Assembly: GCA_004292755.1 (NCBI GenBank)
Contig: RDXE01000048.1
Location: forward strand, 1-49,696
Source: Alphaproteobacteria bacterium
GTDB taxonomy: Bacteria; Pseudomonadota; Alphaproteobacteria; Elsterales; Elsteraceae
Length of the DNA stretch: 49,696 bases
Direction of reading: 5' to 3'
Shown here: positions 34,827-41,911 of the stretch, piece after piece
Layout of the letters: each line of letters begins with the position of its first letter
How positions within the stretch are numbered: the first letter of the stretch is position 1
Program-made: the position numbers and the translations under genes
Notes under the pieces: generated by a model
What the model was told of the DNA's origin: nothing
What the model saw: the letters and a program-made list of their open reading frames with translations, nothing else
Databases searched by the model: none

Positions 34827-35429
34827 ATGTCCGATCCACGCCTTTATGCCCCTGCCGTTCAACGCAATCGCGAGCCCCTGCGCGATGTGCTGGCGGAGGT
34901 TCTGCCAGCCAGTGGACTGGTGCTGGAAGTCGCCTCCGGTACGGGGGAGCATGCTGTGTTCTTCGCTGAGGCGTTCCCAGGCCTCACCTTCCAGCCGACG
35001 GATGCAGACGCGGAGGCGCGTGCCTCCATCGACGCCTGGGTTGCACTGACGGGACAGGGCAATCTGCGCCCCGCCCTCGCCCTCGACGCCGCAGCGGCCG
35101 AATGGCCAATCACCGCAGCCGATGCGGTGATGTGCATCAACATGATTCACATCGCACCCTGGGCTGCGTGCCTTGGCTTGATGGCCGGAGCAGCACGCTG
35201 CCTCAGCCCTAGCAGCCCCCTGATCCTCTATGGCCCCTATCGACGCGATGGACAGCACACCGCCCCCAGCAATGTGGAGTTTGATCGCTCCCTCAAAGCC
35301 CGGAACAGCGCATGGGGCGTGCGGGACCTGGAAGCAGTCGCCGCCGCCGCCGCCGCGGTTGGGTTCGCGCCACCCATCATCACCGCGATGCCAGCGAACA
35401 ACTTCACGCTGGTGTTCCGCCGCAGCTGA
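34827..35429 (+). CDS. DUF938 SAM-dependent methyltransferase-like protein
   Basis: A 200-residue protein of the DUF938 family with a methyltransferase fold: ASGTGEHAVFFA is the SAM-binding motif, LYAPAVQRNREPLRDVL the family start, and the closing part PANNFTLVFRR a terminal strand. The substrate is unknown; the family occurs widely in proteobacteria. The start ATG 34827 is behind the weak site GAGGAGCACGCCGG. It is convergent with dps, and two hairpins mark the junction. Confidence 0.85.
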   Translation: MSDPRLYAPAVQRNREPLRDVLAEVLPASGLVLEVASGTGEHAVFFAEAFPGLTFQPTDADAEARASIDAWVALTGQGNLRPALALDAAAAEWPITAADAVMCINMIHIAPWAACLGLMAGAARCLSPSSPLILYGPYRRDGQHTAPSNVEFDRSLKARNSAWGVRDLEAVAAAAAAVGFAPPIITAMPANNFTLVFRRS

Positions 35430-35446
35430 CCGACCGGCAGCGGTGG

Positions 35447-35480
35447 GACGAAGCGCTCAGGGTGCCCCAAGCGCTTCGTC
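35447..35480. terminator. Terminator hairpin between the DUF938 and dps genes
   Basis: GACGAAGCGCT (35447-35457) pairs perfectly with AGCGCTTCGTC (35470-35480). It lies 18 bases after the DUF938 stop and is probably used by both convergent transcripts. Confidence 0.55.
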
Positions 35481-35493
35481 GCTGGCGGGTCTG

Positions 35494-35523
35494 AGGCACA
35501 GGGGATGGATCACGCCTGTGCCT
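35494..35523. terminator. Second hairpin at the dps 3' end
   Basis: AGGCACAGG (35494-35502) pairs with CCTGTGCCT (35515-35523). It reaches into the dps stop codon, so it may serve the minus-strand transcript or back up the first hairpin. Confidence 0.45.
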
Positions 35524-35962
35524 ATGCCAGGATGGCGCCCAGCATCCAGGCGGCCTTTTCATGCTCCTGCACCCGCTCGGTCGCCATGTCTTCGCTACCG
35601 GGGTCACCCGCCGCATCGGCTGCGGCAATCACCTCGTAAGCCACCTTGGCAACTGCCAAGTGGTCATCGCGCAGAGCACGCACCATTGCCATTTGGTCCA
35701 CCACGGCGCCATCGGCTGTGACAACGGAAAGTTCACCCAGTTGCGCCAGACCGGCGGGTGCATCGGCGCCAAGCGCGCGCAACCGCTCCGCCAGCCCATC
35801 CGCAGCCTCGTAAAGGCCGTCATACTGCTCCTCAAACAAGCTGTGCAGCTGAGGGAACAGGGAGCCCCGGACGTTCCAGTGATAGCCGTGGGTTTTCAGC
35901 GCCAGCACATAGGTGCTGGCCATCAAGCGGGACAAGGTGTCAGTCACGGGGACGGTTGACAT
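35522..35962 (-). CDS. dps: Dps-family DNA-protecting ferritin-like protein
   Basis: A 146-residue member of the Dps family, a dodecamer that stores iron and consumes hydrogen peroxide in the cytoplasm. Ferroxidase residues are in KTHGYHWNVRG (His) and EEQYDGLYEAAD (Asp/Glu), and the length fits. ATG 35962 is chosen because GGAGGCTGCA precedes it. Upstream there is a promoter and a near-consensus Irr operator, so repression under low iron is likely. A longer frame to 36022 covers this promoter and was rejected. Confidence 0.94.
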   Translation of the reverse strand: MSTVPVTDTLSRLMASTYVLALKTHGYHWNVRGSLFPQLHSLFEEQYDGLYEAADGLAERLRALGADAPAGLAQLGELSVVTADGAVVDQMAMVRALRDDHLAVAKVAYEVIAAADAAGDPGSEDMATERVQEHEKAAWMLGAILA

Positions 35963-35987
35963 TGCAGCCTCCAGCAGTGCGTCATTG

Positions 35988-36004
35988 TTTAGAATAATTC
36001 CAAT
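35988..36004 (-). promoter_or_regulatory. Likely Irr-type (ICE) operator in front of dps
   Basis: TTTAGAATAATTCCAAT matches the iron control element TTTAGAA-N3-TTCTAAA at 12 of 14 fixed bases. It overlaps the -10 region and start of the dps promoter (minus strand TTGCCA at 36029-36024, 16-base spacer, TATATT at 36007-36002). Irr proteins repress iron-storage genes by such sites when iron is low. The ICE consensus is from memory, so this is a well-founded prediction, not a proof. Confidence 0.55.
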
Positions 36005-36096
36005 ATAGCCAGAACCGGCCAATTGGCAAGGGGGATATGACGACCCTTGACGATTTTTCCATACTCGCCTGATGGTTTTGTTAGCCGGAGGTACCC

Positions 36097-36453
36097 ATGC
36101 CGACTGACCCTGATCCCACCCTACCAGCCCAATGGGGCACTGGCACTGCCCCCACCCTCAACGCCCTGCGCACTGAAATCGACCGCGTCGACGCCGCCCT
36201 GGTGACCTTGCTGGCCGAGCGCGCGCGCTACACCCGGGACGCGGCCCGCTTCAAAGCCAGCCTCGCCGAAGTGTCCGCCCCCGCCCGCGTGGATCAGGTG
36301 CTGGACCGGGTGCGCAGCCGGGCAGTCGCAGCGGGCCTTCCACTCCCCATTGCGGAGGCGGTGTGGCGCGCCTTGATCACGGCCTCAATCGAAGATCAAC
36401 GCGCCTGGTACCTCGCCCATGCCCCGGCGCCAGGGGAACGCGACCAGGGCTAA
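36097..36453 (+). CDS. Chorismate mutase, AroQ type
   Basis: A 118-residue all-helical chorismate mutase, which turns chorismate into prephenate for Phe/Tyr synthesis. Typical are LRTEIDRVDAALVTLLAERA at the N-terminus with the first active-site Arg, KAS in the middle helix, and VWRALITASIEDQRAWY at the end. The N-terminus (residues 1-20) is Pro-rich. Located alone, not fused to other aromatic-synthesis enzymes. The next gene starts 73 bases later in the same direction. Confidence 0.88.
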   Translation: MPTDPDPTLPAQWGTGTAPTLNALRTEIDRVDAALVTLLAERARYTRDAARFKASLAEVSAPARVDQVLDRVRSRAVAAGLPLPIAEAVWRALITASIEDQRAWYLAHAPAPGERDQG

Positions 36454-36525
36454 CCATCCCAACTCCTCGCGACCAAATTTCCGCCCCGCTCGGCACTCAA
36501 GATCAGACGGTGGCGGAGACTTCAG

Positions 36526-37377
36526 ATGATCGCGTCCAACCAATCCCTGGGTGCACCGGCGCCAGCCGAAGCTGCGGATCGCCCGACCCAGACCAGCACC
36601 CATGAGGGTGATCGCCTGCCGGGATTTGAGCCTGGGGCCGGTCCGATCGATCGTCAAATCCGCCGCGCCTTGAAGGCTGCTGTGCCGGAAGCAGAATTGA
36701 CTGTCACCCAGGCAGCGCGCGAAGCCATCCATGAAGACATGCCTAGCGCCCATCGCGCCGCACTTGCGGCCGCGCTGCCAGCGGCCTGGGCCGCTGTCTC
36801 CCGCCTGCAAGATTGGTCAGCCGCCCGGCTGCAGGATTTGGCAGATCGGGAACTGCGGGTTGGCGCGCTCTACCGGGCGCTCACCACGGCAGCGGGCGAA
36901 CGGCGCGCGGCACTGACCGACCGCTTGGATGTGCTGTATGCGGACCTCAACCGCTTCGCGCACGAGGTGCGGATCGGCATCGATCACCATCATCAGGCTG
37001 TGGCGGCCGTGTTCAGCCACGCGCTGCGCCCATGCCCAACCAGCCTGGGGGCGCCAAGCCTTGCCTCCGCTGCCAATCAGTTGGCAGCCCGCTGGATCAC
37101 CCAAGCGGAGCAGACCGGCAGCACCAGCCCGCTGCCCGCGGGGCTGCGCTCCGTCGCGGCCGATGTGCTGCGCCGCACCGATAGCCTGTTCCGGTTTGAC
37201 TTTACCGTACCGGAGGGGCGCGGCATCGGCGCGGTGCGCGCGGCCCTTGCCCGCTTGGCTGCCGGTCATGGCCACAGCCAGGACCTTCGCCTCTTTGCCG
37301 ACGTGGTCACAGCGCAGCGCGATGCCGCTGCTTTGAGCCGTCGGATTGGACTTGGGGAGAGTGACGCGATGGACTGA
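36526..37377 (+). CDS. Conserved-looking helical protein of unknown function
   Basis: A 283-residue hydrophilic protein that I do not recognise. The first 45 residues are Pro/Gly/Ser rich and probably unstructured. The rest is Ala/Arg/Leu rich and strongly helical, for example QDWSAARLQDLADRELRVG and TDRLDVLYADLNRFAHEVR. There is no membrane segment or known motif; HHHQAVAAVFSHAL could be a metal site but is weak. ATG 36526 follows GGCGGAGAC. It lies after chorismate mutase and may share its transcript. Codon use is normal for the window, so it looks real. Confidence 0.7.
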   Translation: MIASNQSLGAPAPAEAADRPTQTSTHEGDRLPGFEPGAGPIDRQIRRALKAAVPEAELTVTQAAREAIHEDMPSAHRAALAAALPAAWAAVSRLQDWSAARLQDLADRELRVGALYRALTTAAGERRAALTDRLDVLYADLNRFAHEVRIGIDHHHQAVAAVFSHALRPCPTSLGAPSLASAANQLAARWITQAEQTGSTSPLPAGLRSVAADVLRRTDSLFRFDFTVPEGRGIGAVRAALARLAAGHGHSQDLRLFADVVTAQRDAAALSRRIGLGESDAMD

Positions 37378-37582
37378 CCGTCGAGGCGCCAGGGACACCA
37401 GCGTTTCGATCAGACCACGAACCCCAAACCCCTCGCAGCCGGGGGCCGGGTGGGTCAAAGCACCTGCCACTGCCGCCCACTCGTACAAACTCCAGCCATT
37501 GATACGGACACCGCCACCACCACCGTCCGTCCGCTGGGGTGCCTCCGGCTGCGAACCCTTGAGCAAGCCTGCCGGTCGTGCG

Positions 37583-38092
37583 CTACGCCTCGCCCTCCTC
37601 GGGCAAGGCAAAAGCGCCAACCAACAGCAGCGTGACACCGCCTGCATGATCGGCTAGCGGCAGCACCAGCCGTTCCCAGGTCATTTCGACATCACCGCTG
37701 GGCTGCGCCCCGCCCGGCAGCGGCACCGTGAAGCGCGCACGGTGGCGGCGACACGTCGGCTGACCCGCCGCGAGCGTGGCCAGATACTCCTCCCGCAAGC
37801 GGGCATACTGATCGGGCGGCAGCTCGGCCAGATCATGCCCGGTCCACTCGCGGCCAAAAGCCTCCACAAATCCGGTCCCGTAAAGGCGATAGCGAAAACG
37901 CTCTCCCTCCAGGCATTCAATGAGCAACAGATTGCCCAGCCACGGTGCCAGGGCGATCGGGTCCAGCAAGGTGCGGTCGGGAATCGCACCGTCGGTCCTC
38001 CGGTCCTGCCAGTGGCGCAGCAAGGCTCGCAGCTTGGAGTGCGCCAGGGCGTCGATCTCGGCTGCCATCAATGGGGTGGGGGCGCTGGTCAT
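37583..38092 (-). CDS. PAS-domain protein (PAS_5 type)
   Basis: A 169-residue cytoplasmic protein built from one PAS domain of the kind found singly in alphaproteobacteria. Features are the helix LRALLRHWQDRRTDGAIPDR, WLGNLLLIECLEGERFRYRLYG, and WERLVLPLADHAGGVTLLLVG as the last strand. The family often senses small ligands, but the ligand and the partner are unknown. It starts at ATG 38092. The pentapeptide gene lies upstream on the same strand, 335 bases away. Confidence 0.83.
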   Translation of the reverse strand: MTSAPTPLMAAEIDALAHSKLRALLRHWQDRRTDGAIPDRTLLDPIALAPWLGNLLLIECLEGERFRYRLYGTGFVEAFGREWTGHDLAELPPDQYARLREEYLATLAAGQPTCRRHRARFTVPLPGGAQPSGDVEMTWERLVLPLADHAGGVTLLLVGAFALPEEGEA

Positions 38093-38427
38093 CGCGCCCT
38101 AAGCCCTACACTGGATCAGGGATTCCTGCCACCTGTGTGAACAGCCGAGGCGTCGCTGTCGCAGCGTCCGGGAAGCTGACGCGATAGTGCGACATGGTTG
38201 TCCACAGATCGTCATCATATCGACACCGCACGGGAGTATCACCCCGCCAGCCGCTCCAGGTGTGAGGCCGTCATGCGCCGTTTAAAGCAGATCGTTTTCG
38301 CCGTGCGCCGTCTCGCCGCTGAACGCGCAGATAAAAGGCGCTTCCAGCGCTGGCACCGCGCCCGCCACACCCGCTAGGCCCCCCTGCCCTCGTTCGCTCT
38401 GCTTGGTCGTGCAGATGCGCGCCCGCG
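38093..38427. other. Intergenic region between the pentapeptide-repeat and PAS genes (335 bases)
   Basis: Apart from one possible small plus-strand gene (38273-38377) no gene is seen. The region should contain the promoter of the PAS gene near 38100-38200 and the end of the pentapeptide transcript. No clear terminator hairpin or operator repeat was found. Confidence 0.4.
38273..38377 (+). CDS. Possible small basic protein, 34 residues
   Basis: ATG 38273 to TAG 38377 encodes a highly basic helical peptide: MRRLKQIVFAVRRLAAERAD then KRRFQRWHRARHTR. GTGAGG stands five bases before the ATG. It resembles many unannotated arginine-rich mini-proteins, but its existence rests only on the ribosome site, its codon choice and the composition. 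It could be chance in this GC-rich DNA. Confidence 0.35.
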   Translation: MRRLKQIVFAVRRLAAERADKRRFQRWHRARHTR

Positions 38428-39738
38428 CTAAGCCGCGGGCAGCGATAGCCCGCGCGCGCCATCGGTATGGGTGGACGCCATGACCGCACCCTTCAGAAAC
38501 GCCCCATAGCAATAGGTGTTGGTCATCTGCGCATCGGTGAGGTCGGCCGAGGCAAGGTTGGCCTCGGTCAAATCACACAGCTCCAAATCTGCATGGGCGA
38601 GGTTAACCCGCGACAGATTCGCCCGCACGAAGGAGGTTTGCGTCAACCGGCTCCAGATATCGACCGGTGAGTCGCGATACACCTCCAGCGCACCCAGGTT
38701 TGCCCCCTCCAGATCCGCATCGTCGAAGCGGGCGCGAATCATTGTGCAGGCACGCAAATCCGCACCGGCGAGAACCGCCCGGCGCGCCGAGGCGCCAGAG
38801 AAATCCGCCATCGCCAGCAGAGCCTTGGAGAACCGCACCCCATCCACCACAGCCAAGCGGAACACCGCGGCCGTCAGGTCCATGTTGGTGAAGTCGATGC
38901 CGCGCAGGTCCATCATCGAGAAATCGATGCGTTCCCCCTCCCGACCCAGGCTTTCCACCCAGCGGCGATGCCGTTCCAGCATCTGCGGCAGGCGAGCGGC
39001 CAAATCCTCCTCCACCCGCGGGAACACCGCATTGGTGGTGTCGCAGCCGAAGAATTGGGACGGGTCGTAGACGGCCGTGACGAAGTTCGCGTGCCGCAAC
39101 TTCGCACCTTGAAAGCGTGCCCCGACGAGATCTGCGCCGAACAAGCGGGCACCTGTCAGATTCGCTTTCTGCAGATTGGCACCGCGCAGATTGGCGCCGG
39201 TCAAATCCGTAAAGCCAAGATCGCTTTCGGTCAGATCGGCGTGGTCGAGAATCGCCCCGCGCAAATCGGTCGCCTGCAGCAGCGCCGGATCCCGCCGCCG
39301 CCGTTTGGAGGCACGCGGCGTCAGCAAGCGGATGGTGCCGTCCCGAAAGCCGCCACCGGCTGCCTGGATCACCAGCTTGCCACGCTCCATCGCGGCCTCA
39401 GCCAGATTGGCACCACCAAGGTCGGCCGAGCGCAGGCATGACCCGCGGAGATCAGCGCGGGTGAAATCGGCCTTGCGCAGGGACGCACCGCGCAAGTCAG
39501 CTCCATACAGATTGGCATACCGCAGCTTGATGCCGCTGAGGTCCGCATTCACGAAACAGCAGCCCACCAGCGACACACCCGTCAAATCCAACCCGGACAG
39601 GTCCAATCCGCTAAAATCACAGGCCAGGAAGGCGTGACGCTGCGCAAAGGCAACGCCTTTGTTCGCCCGTTCCACCTCCTTCAGCAGTGCGGTAGCACTT
39701 GCCTGGTCGAAGGTGCGATCTTGGATTGGCACCGCCAT
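38428..39738 (-). CDS. Pentapeptide-repeat protein
   Basis: A 436-residue protein with two blocks of pentapeptide repeats A(D/N)LXX: about residues 40-120 and 170-250, with a third block about 330-420 (for example DFSGLDLSG, ANLYGADLRGASL, DLTEANLASADL). The repeats fold into a four-sided right-handed beta-helix that can mimic DNA, as in gyrase-protecting Qnr/MfpA. Between them there are non-repeat inserts with a charged region around residue 270. Starts at ATG 39738, four bases after the small gene upstream; probably an operon. No Qnr-like function can be claimed. Confidence 0.87.
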   Translation of the reverse strand: MAVPIQDRTFDQASATALLKEVERANKGVAFAQRHAFLACDFSGLDLSGLDLTGVSLVGCCFVNADLSGIKLRYANLYGADLRGASLRKADFTRADLRGSCLRSADLGGANLAEAAMERGKLVIQAAGGGFRDGTIRLLTPRASKRRRRDPALLQATDLRGAILDHADLTESDLGFTDLTGANLRGANLQKANLTGARLFGADLVGARFQGAKLRHANFVTAVYDPSQFFGCDTTNAVFPRVEEDLAARLPQMLERHRRWVESLGREGERIDFSMMDLRGIDFTNMDLTAAVFRLAVVDGVRFSKALLAMADFSGASARRAVLAGADLRACTMIRARFDDADLEGANLGALEVYRDSPVDIWSRLTQTSFVRANLSRVNLAHADLELCDLTEANLASADLTDAQMTNTYCYGAFLKGAVMASTHTDGARGLSLPAA

Positions 39739-39742
39739 GGCG

Positions 39743-40039
39743 CTACCCCGCGATCTTCATTGCGGTGACCACGGTGGTTTGCGGGTCCTTGGCGATACCC
39801 TGAACTTCCAACGGCACGCCCAACTCCTTGATGGTGGAGCGACCATTGGCCTTCATCAGGGCTTCGATCTTTTCCCGCAGCTTTTGCGCCGTGGTGGCCT
39901 TGTCGCCATGGGCCATCGCCTTGTGGTCACCGCCCGCGGTGGCCATGCGGATCTCGACCACATTGCCACCGTCCGACGTGATCCTGGCAAGGATGTCGAC
40001 GACTGTGCCCGAAACCGTGCGCTGCTCAACTCCGGCCAC
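39743..40039 (-). CDS. Small protein of unknown function before the pentapeptide gene
   Basis: A 98-residue protein, beginning VAGVEQRTVSGTVVDILARI, with alternating strands and a helix (TTAQKLREKIEALMKANG) that looks like a compact alpha/beta domain. I do not recognise a family. GTG 40039 is chosen because AGAGGA lies ten bases upstream. A TTG 39 bases further out is the alternative. The stop is four bases before the pentapeptide ATG, so these two are likely translated from one message. Confidence 0.65.
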   Translation of the reverse strand: MAGVEQRTVSGTVVDILARITSDGGNVVEIRMATAGGDHKAMAHGDKATTAQKLREKIEALMKANGRSTIKELGVPLEVQGIAKDPQTTVVTAMKIAG

Positions 40040-40126
40040 GCCGACCGTTCCTCTCGCAAAGACGATGAACGATAGCAAGACCCCCGCCCGCTGCCCAGCG
40101 GGATTGCGAGGCCTAGACCGATTGGC

Positions 40127-40903
40127 TCACGTCGCCACTGTTAGCGCGCGCGGCCGCCACCCTTTTCGATTGAAGTCAAACGGGCGTCCACGCGGATTTG
40201 ACAGGAACCGGACACCGTCAAGCACCATATCCCGCGCATCATGATTGTGACCGAAGCACCACAGACGCAGCTTGCCCTGTCCTGCCTGCCACACCGATGC
40301 CATCCGGCTGTTGCCGTAAAGGTTGAGGAAGGTGGTGTCCCGCGGATAAATGCCGGGTGAGGTGAGTTCGAGGCGCGGCGGCGTGTGGGTGACTGCGACA
40401 ATCGCCCGCACAGTTGGATCGGCAGCAAAGGCGGCCACCTCGGCCGTCATGGCAGCGGCATCGGCCAGCGCCTGGGCGCGGATGTCCTCATAGGGGTCAT
40501 GCCCCACAATCTCGGCATAGGCGCGACGGCTGAGGGCGCCAGGAATCTCTGGCTCAGCGATCTCGTAATCCCACCAGCCATTGCGGCCGACGAACGCCAC
40601 ACCGTCGAGGACGATGGGGGCATCGCTCAACAGATGCACCTGCTGCGGCCGACCGGCCTGGATGGCAGCGCGTGTCGGACCAAGCCGCCGCTCGCGCAGG
40701 AAATGCTCGTGATTGCCATCGACGTACAGCACCAGTGGATAGGCCGCTGCCATCGCCTCCATGCCCGCCAGGGCTGCCTCAGCGCCGTCGGCAATGTCGC
40801 CGGCGAAGACCAGGACGTCGCTGGTGCGCCAGTGCTCCCAATTGAGGGACGGCCCGTCGGGCCAACAATCCAGATGAATGTCGCTGGCAAGGTCAAACTG
40901 CAT
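40127..40903 (-). CDS. Calcineurin-like metallophosphoesterase
   Basis: A 258-residue member of the calcineurin-like phosphoesterase superfamily. Metal motifs are DIHLD, FAGDIADG, DGNHEHF, VTHTPPRLEL and CFGHNHDARD. Such enzymes cleave phosphodiesters or phosphomonoesters, and the substrate is open. ATG 40903 is chosen because AGGG lies about nine bases upstream and the protein then begins with the first beta strand. It is divergent from the small membrane protein. Confidence 0.9.
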   Translation of the reverse strand: MQFDLASDIHLDCWPDGPSLNWEHWRTSDVLVFAGDIADGAEAALAGMEAMAAAYPLVLYVDGNHEHFLRERRLGPTRAAIQAGRPQQVHLLSDAPIVLDGVAFVGRNGWWDYEIAEPEIPGALSRRAYAEIVGHDPYEDIRAQALADAAAMTAEVAAFAADPTVRAIVAVTHTPPRLELTSPGIYPRDTTFLNLYGNSRMASVWQAGQGKLRLWCFGHNHDARDMVLDGVRFLSNPRGRPFDFNRKGWRPRALTVAT

Positions 40904-41021
40904 GGCGAGACCCTGGCGCACCGGTCCCCCCGGCGTCCAGAGGGTAAGACATCGAGCTTTTGTTGCAGGATTGACGCTTGCGCTGGCAACCCGCCGCGGG
41001 TCCGGGCATGATGCGGCCACG

Positions 41022-41444
41022 ATGACCGATCACAGCGATGCCATCCCCCCTCCGCCAGCGGGAGGACCGTCACCGCAGGTGGCGCCGGACCCCCGTCGGC
41101 CTCTCGCACTGCCCCCCGTTCCCGTGGCGCCAGTGCCCGCCGATCAGTTGCGGTATATGCCGCAGTTGGCCAGTGTACAGCCGCCAAAGCCGGCCGTACC
41201 ACCAGCTGTACGGACATATCTTCGACTGATCACGGGTGGGTTGACCGTGATTGCGCTTGGCTCGTTCCTTTTGGCCGCATTGATCATTTTCTGGCTGATG
41301 GACCCGCCAACCGATGTCAGCATGACCCAAATCGGACCCGATGCCCATCTCGACACTGTGACGGCCGTTGTCACCATCCTTGCTGGTATGGCATTGGGCG
41401 GCATGATTGTTGGCTTGGTCGCGTGGTTGACTGCAAAGGCGTAG
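41022..41444 (+). CDS. Small membrane protein with Pro-rich N-terminus
   Basis: A 140-residue protein of unknown function. A cytoplasmic, disordered head rich in Pro and Ala (residues 1-60) is followed by two membrane helices (about 72-92 and 113-136). There is a short loop with PTDVSMTQIGPDAHLDTVT between them. It precedes the cyclic-nucleotide-binding gene by three bases, so the two form an operon. ATG 41022 gives the shortest form; its ribosome site is poor. Confidence 0.72.
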   Translation: MTDHSDAIPPPPAGGPSPQVAPDPRRPLALPPVPVAPVPADQLRYMPQLASVQPPKPAVPPAVRTYLRLITGGLTVIALGSFLLAALIIFWLMDPPTDVSMTQIGPDAHLDTVTAVVTILAGMALGGMIVGLVAWLTAKA

Positions 41445-41447
41445 CGC

Positions 41448-41864
41448 ATGGATCGCAATAGTCTCTTGACCGAACTTGCCGCAGCGGATCGCCAAAGCCA
41501 AGGCGGCAAGAAGGTTCTGGATCGCCGGGTGTACGCCGCAGGTGCCGTGATCTTCCAGGAAGGCAGGCCTGGATCGGACGCGTTCATCGTGGAAAGCGGT
41601 GCCGTCGAAATCTCCCGCACCAGTGGCGACCGCAAGGTTGTTCTGGGCACAATTCCCGCCAAGGGCATTTTTGGCGAGATGGCGTTGATCGATGACAAAC
41701 CGCGCCTAGCCACGGCCACGGCCGTTGGACCAACGGTGTGCATCGTGATTCCAAAAGCTCAGATCAATGAAATGATGGCGGCGTCCCCGCCCTTTATCCG
41801 CGCCGTGGTGAAGATCCTGATCGCGAACATCCGCTCCATGGCAGAGACGATGAATCAGGAGTAG
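41448..41864 (+). CDS. Single-domain cyclic-nucleotide-binding protein
   Basis: A 138-residue protein made of one cNMP-binding domain (about residues 20-115) and a C-terminal helix. The phosphate-binding cassette reads FGEMALIDDKPRLATATA, with the Glu and Arg that bind the cyclic phosphate. There is no DNA-binding domain, so it acts through protein contacts, probably as a cAMP/cGMP sensor. A class III cyclase (5341-6831) is in the same window but far off. It is translated together with the small membrane protein and convergent with the FecR-type gene. Confidence 0.88.
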   Translation: MDRNSLLTELAAADRQSQGGKKVLDRRVYAAGAVIFQEGRPGSDAFIVESGAVEISRTSGDRKVVLGTIPAKGIFGEMALIDDKPRLATATAVGPTVCIVIPKAQINEMMAASPPFIRAVVKILIANIRSMAETMNQE

Positions 41865-41885
41865 CGTGAGACCTGGGTGGGAGGG

Positions 41886-41911
41886 TGCCAGCCCGTCATG
41901 TCGGGCTGGCA
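41886..41911. terminator. Bidirectional terminator hairpin between the cNMP and FecR genes
   Basis: TGCCAGCCCG (41886-41895) and CGGGCTGGCA (41902-41911) form a 10-base perfect stem with a six-base loop. It begins 22 bases after the cNMP-gene stop and overlaps the FecR stop codon, so it may end both transcripts. Confidence 0.55.

Noticed and set aside
40040-40078. TTG start for the small gene before the pentapeptide protein
   Set aside because: Rare start with no ribosome site, whereas GTG 40039 has AGAGGA upstream.
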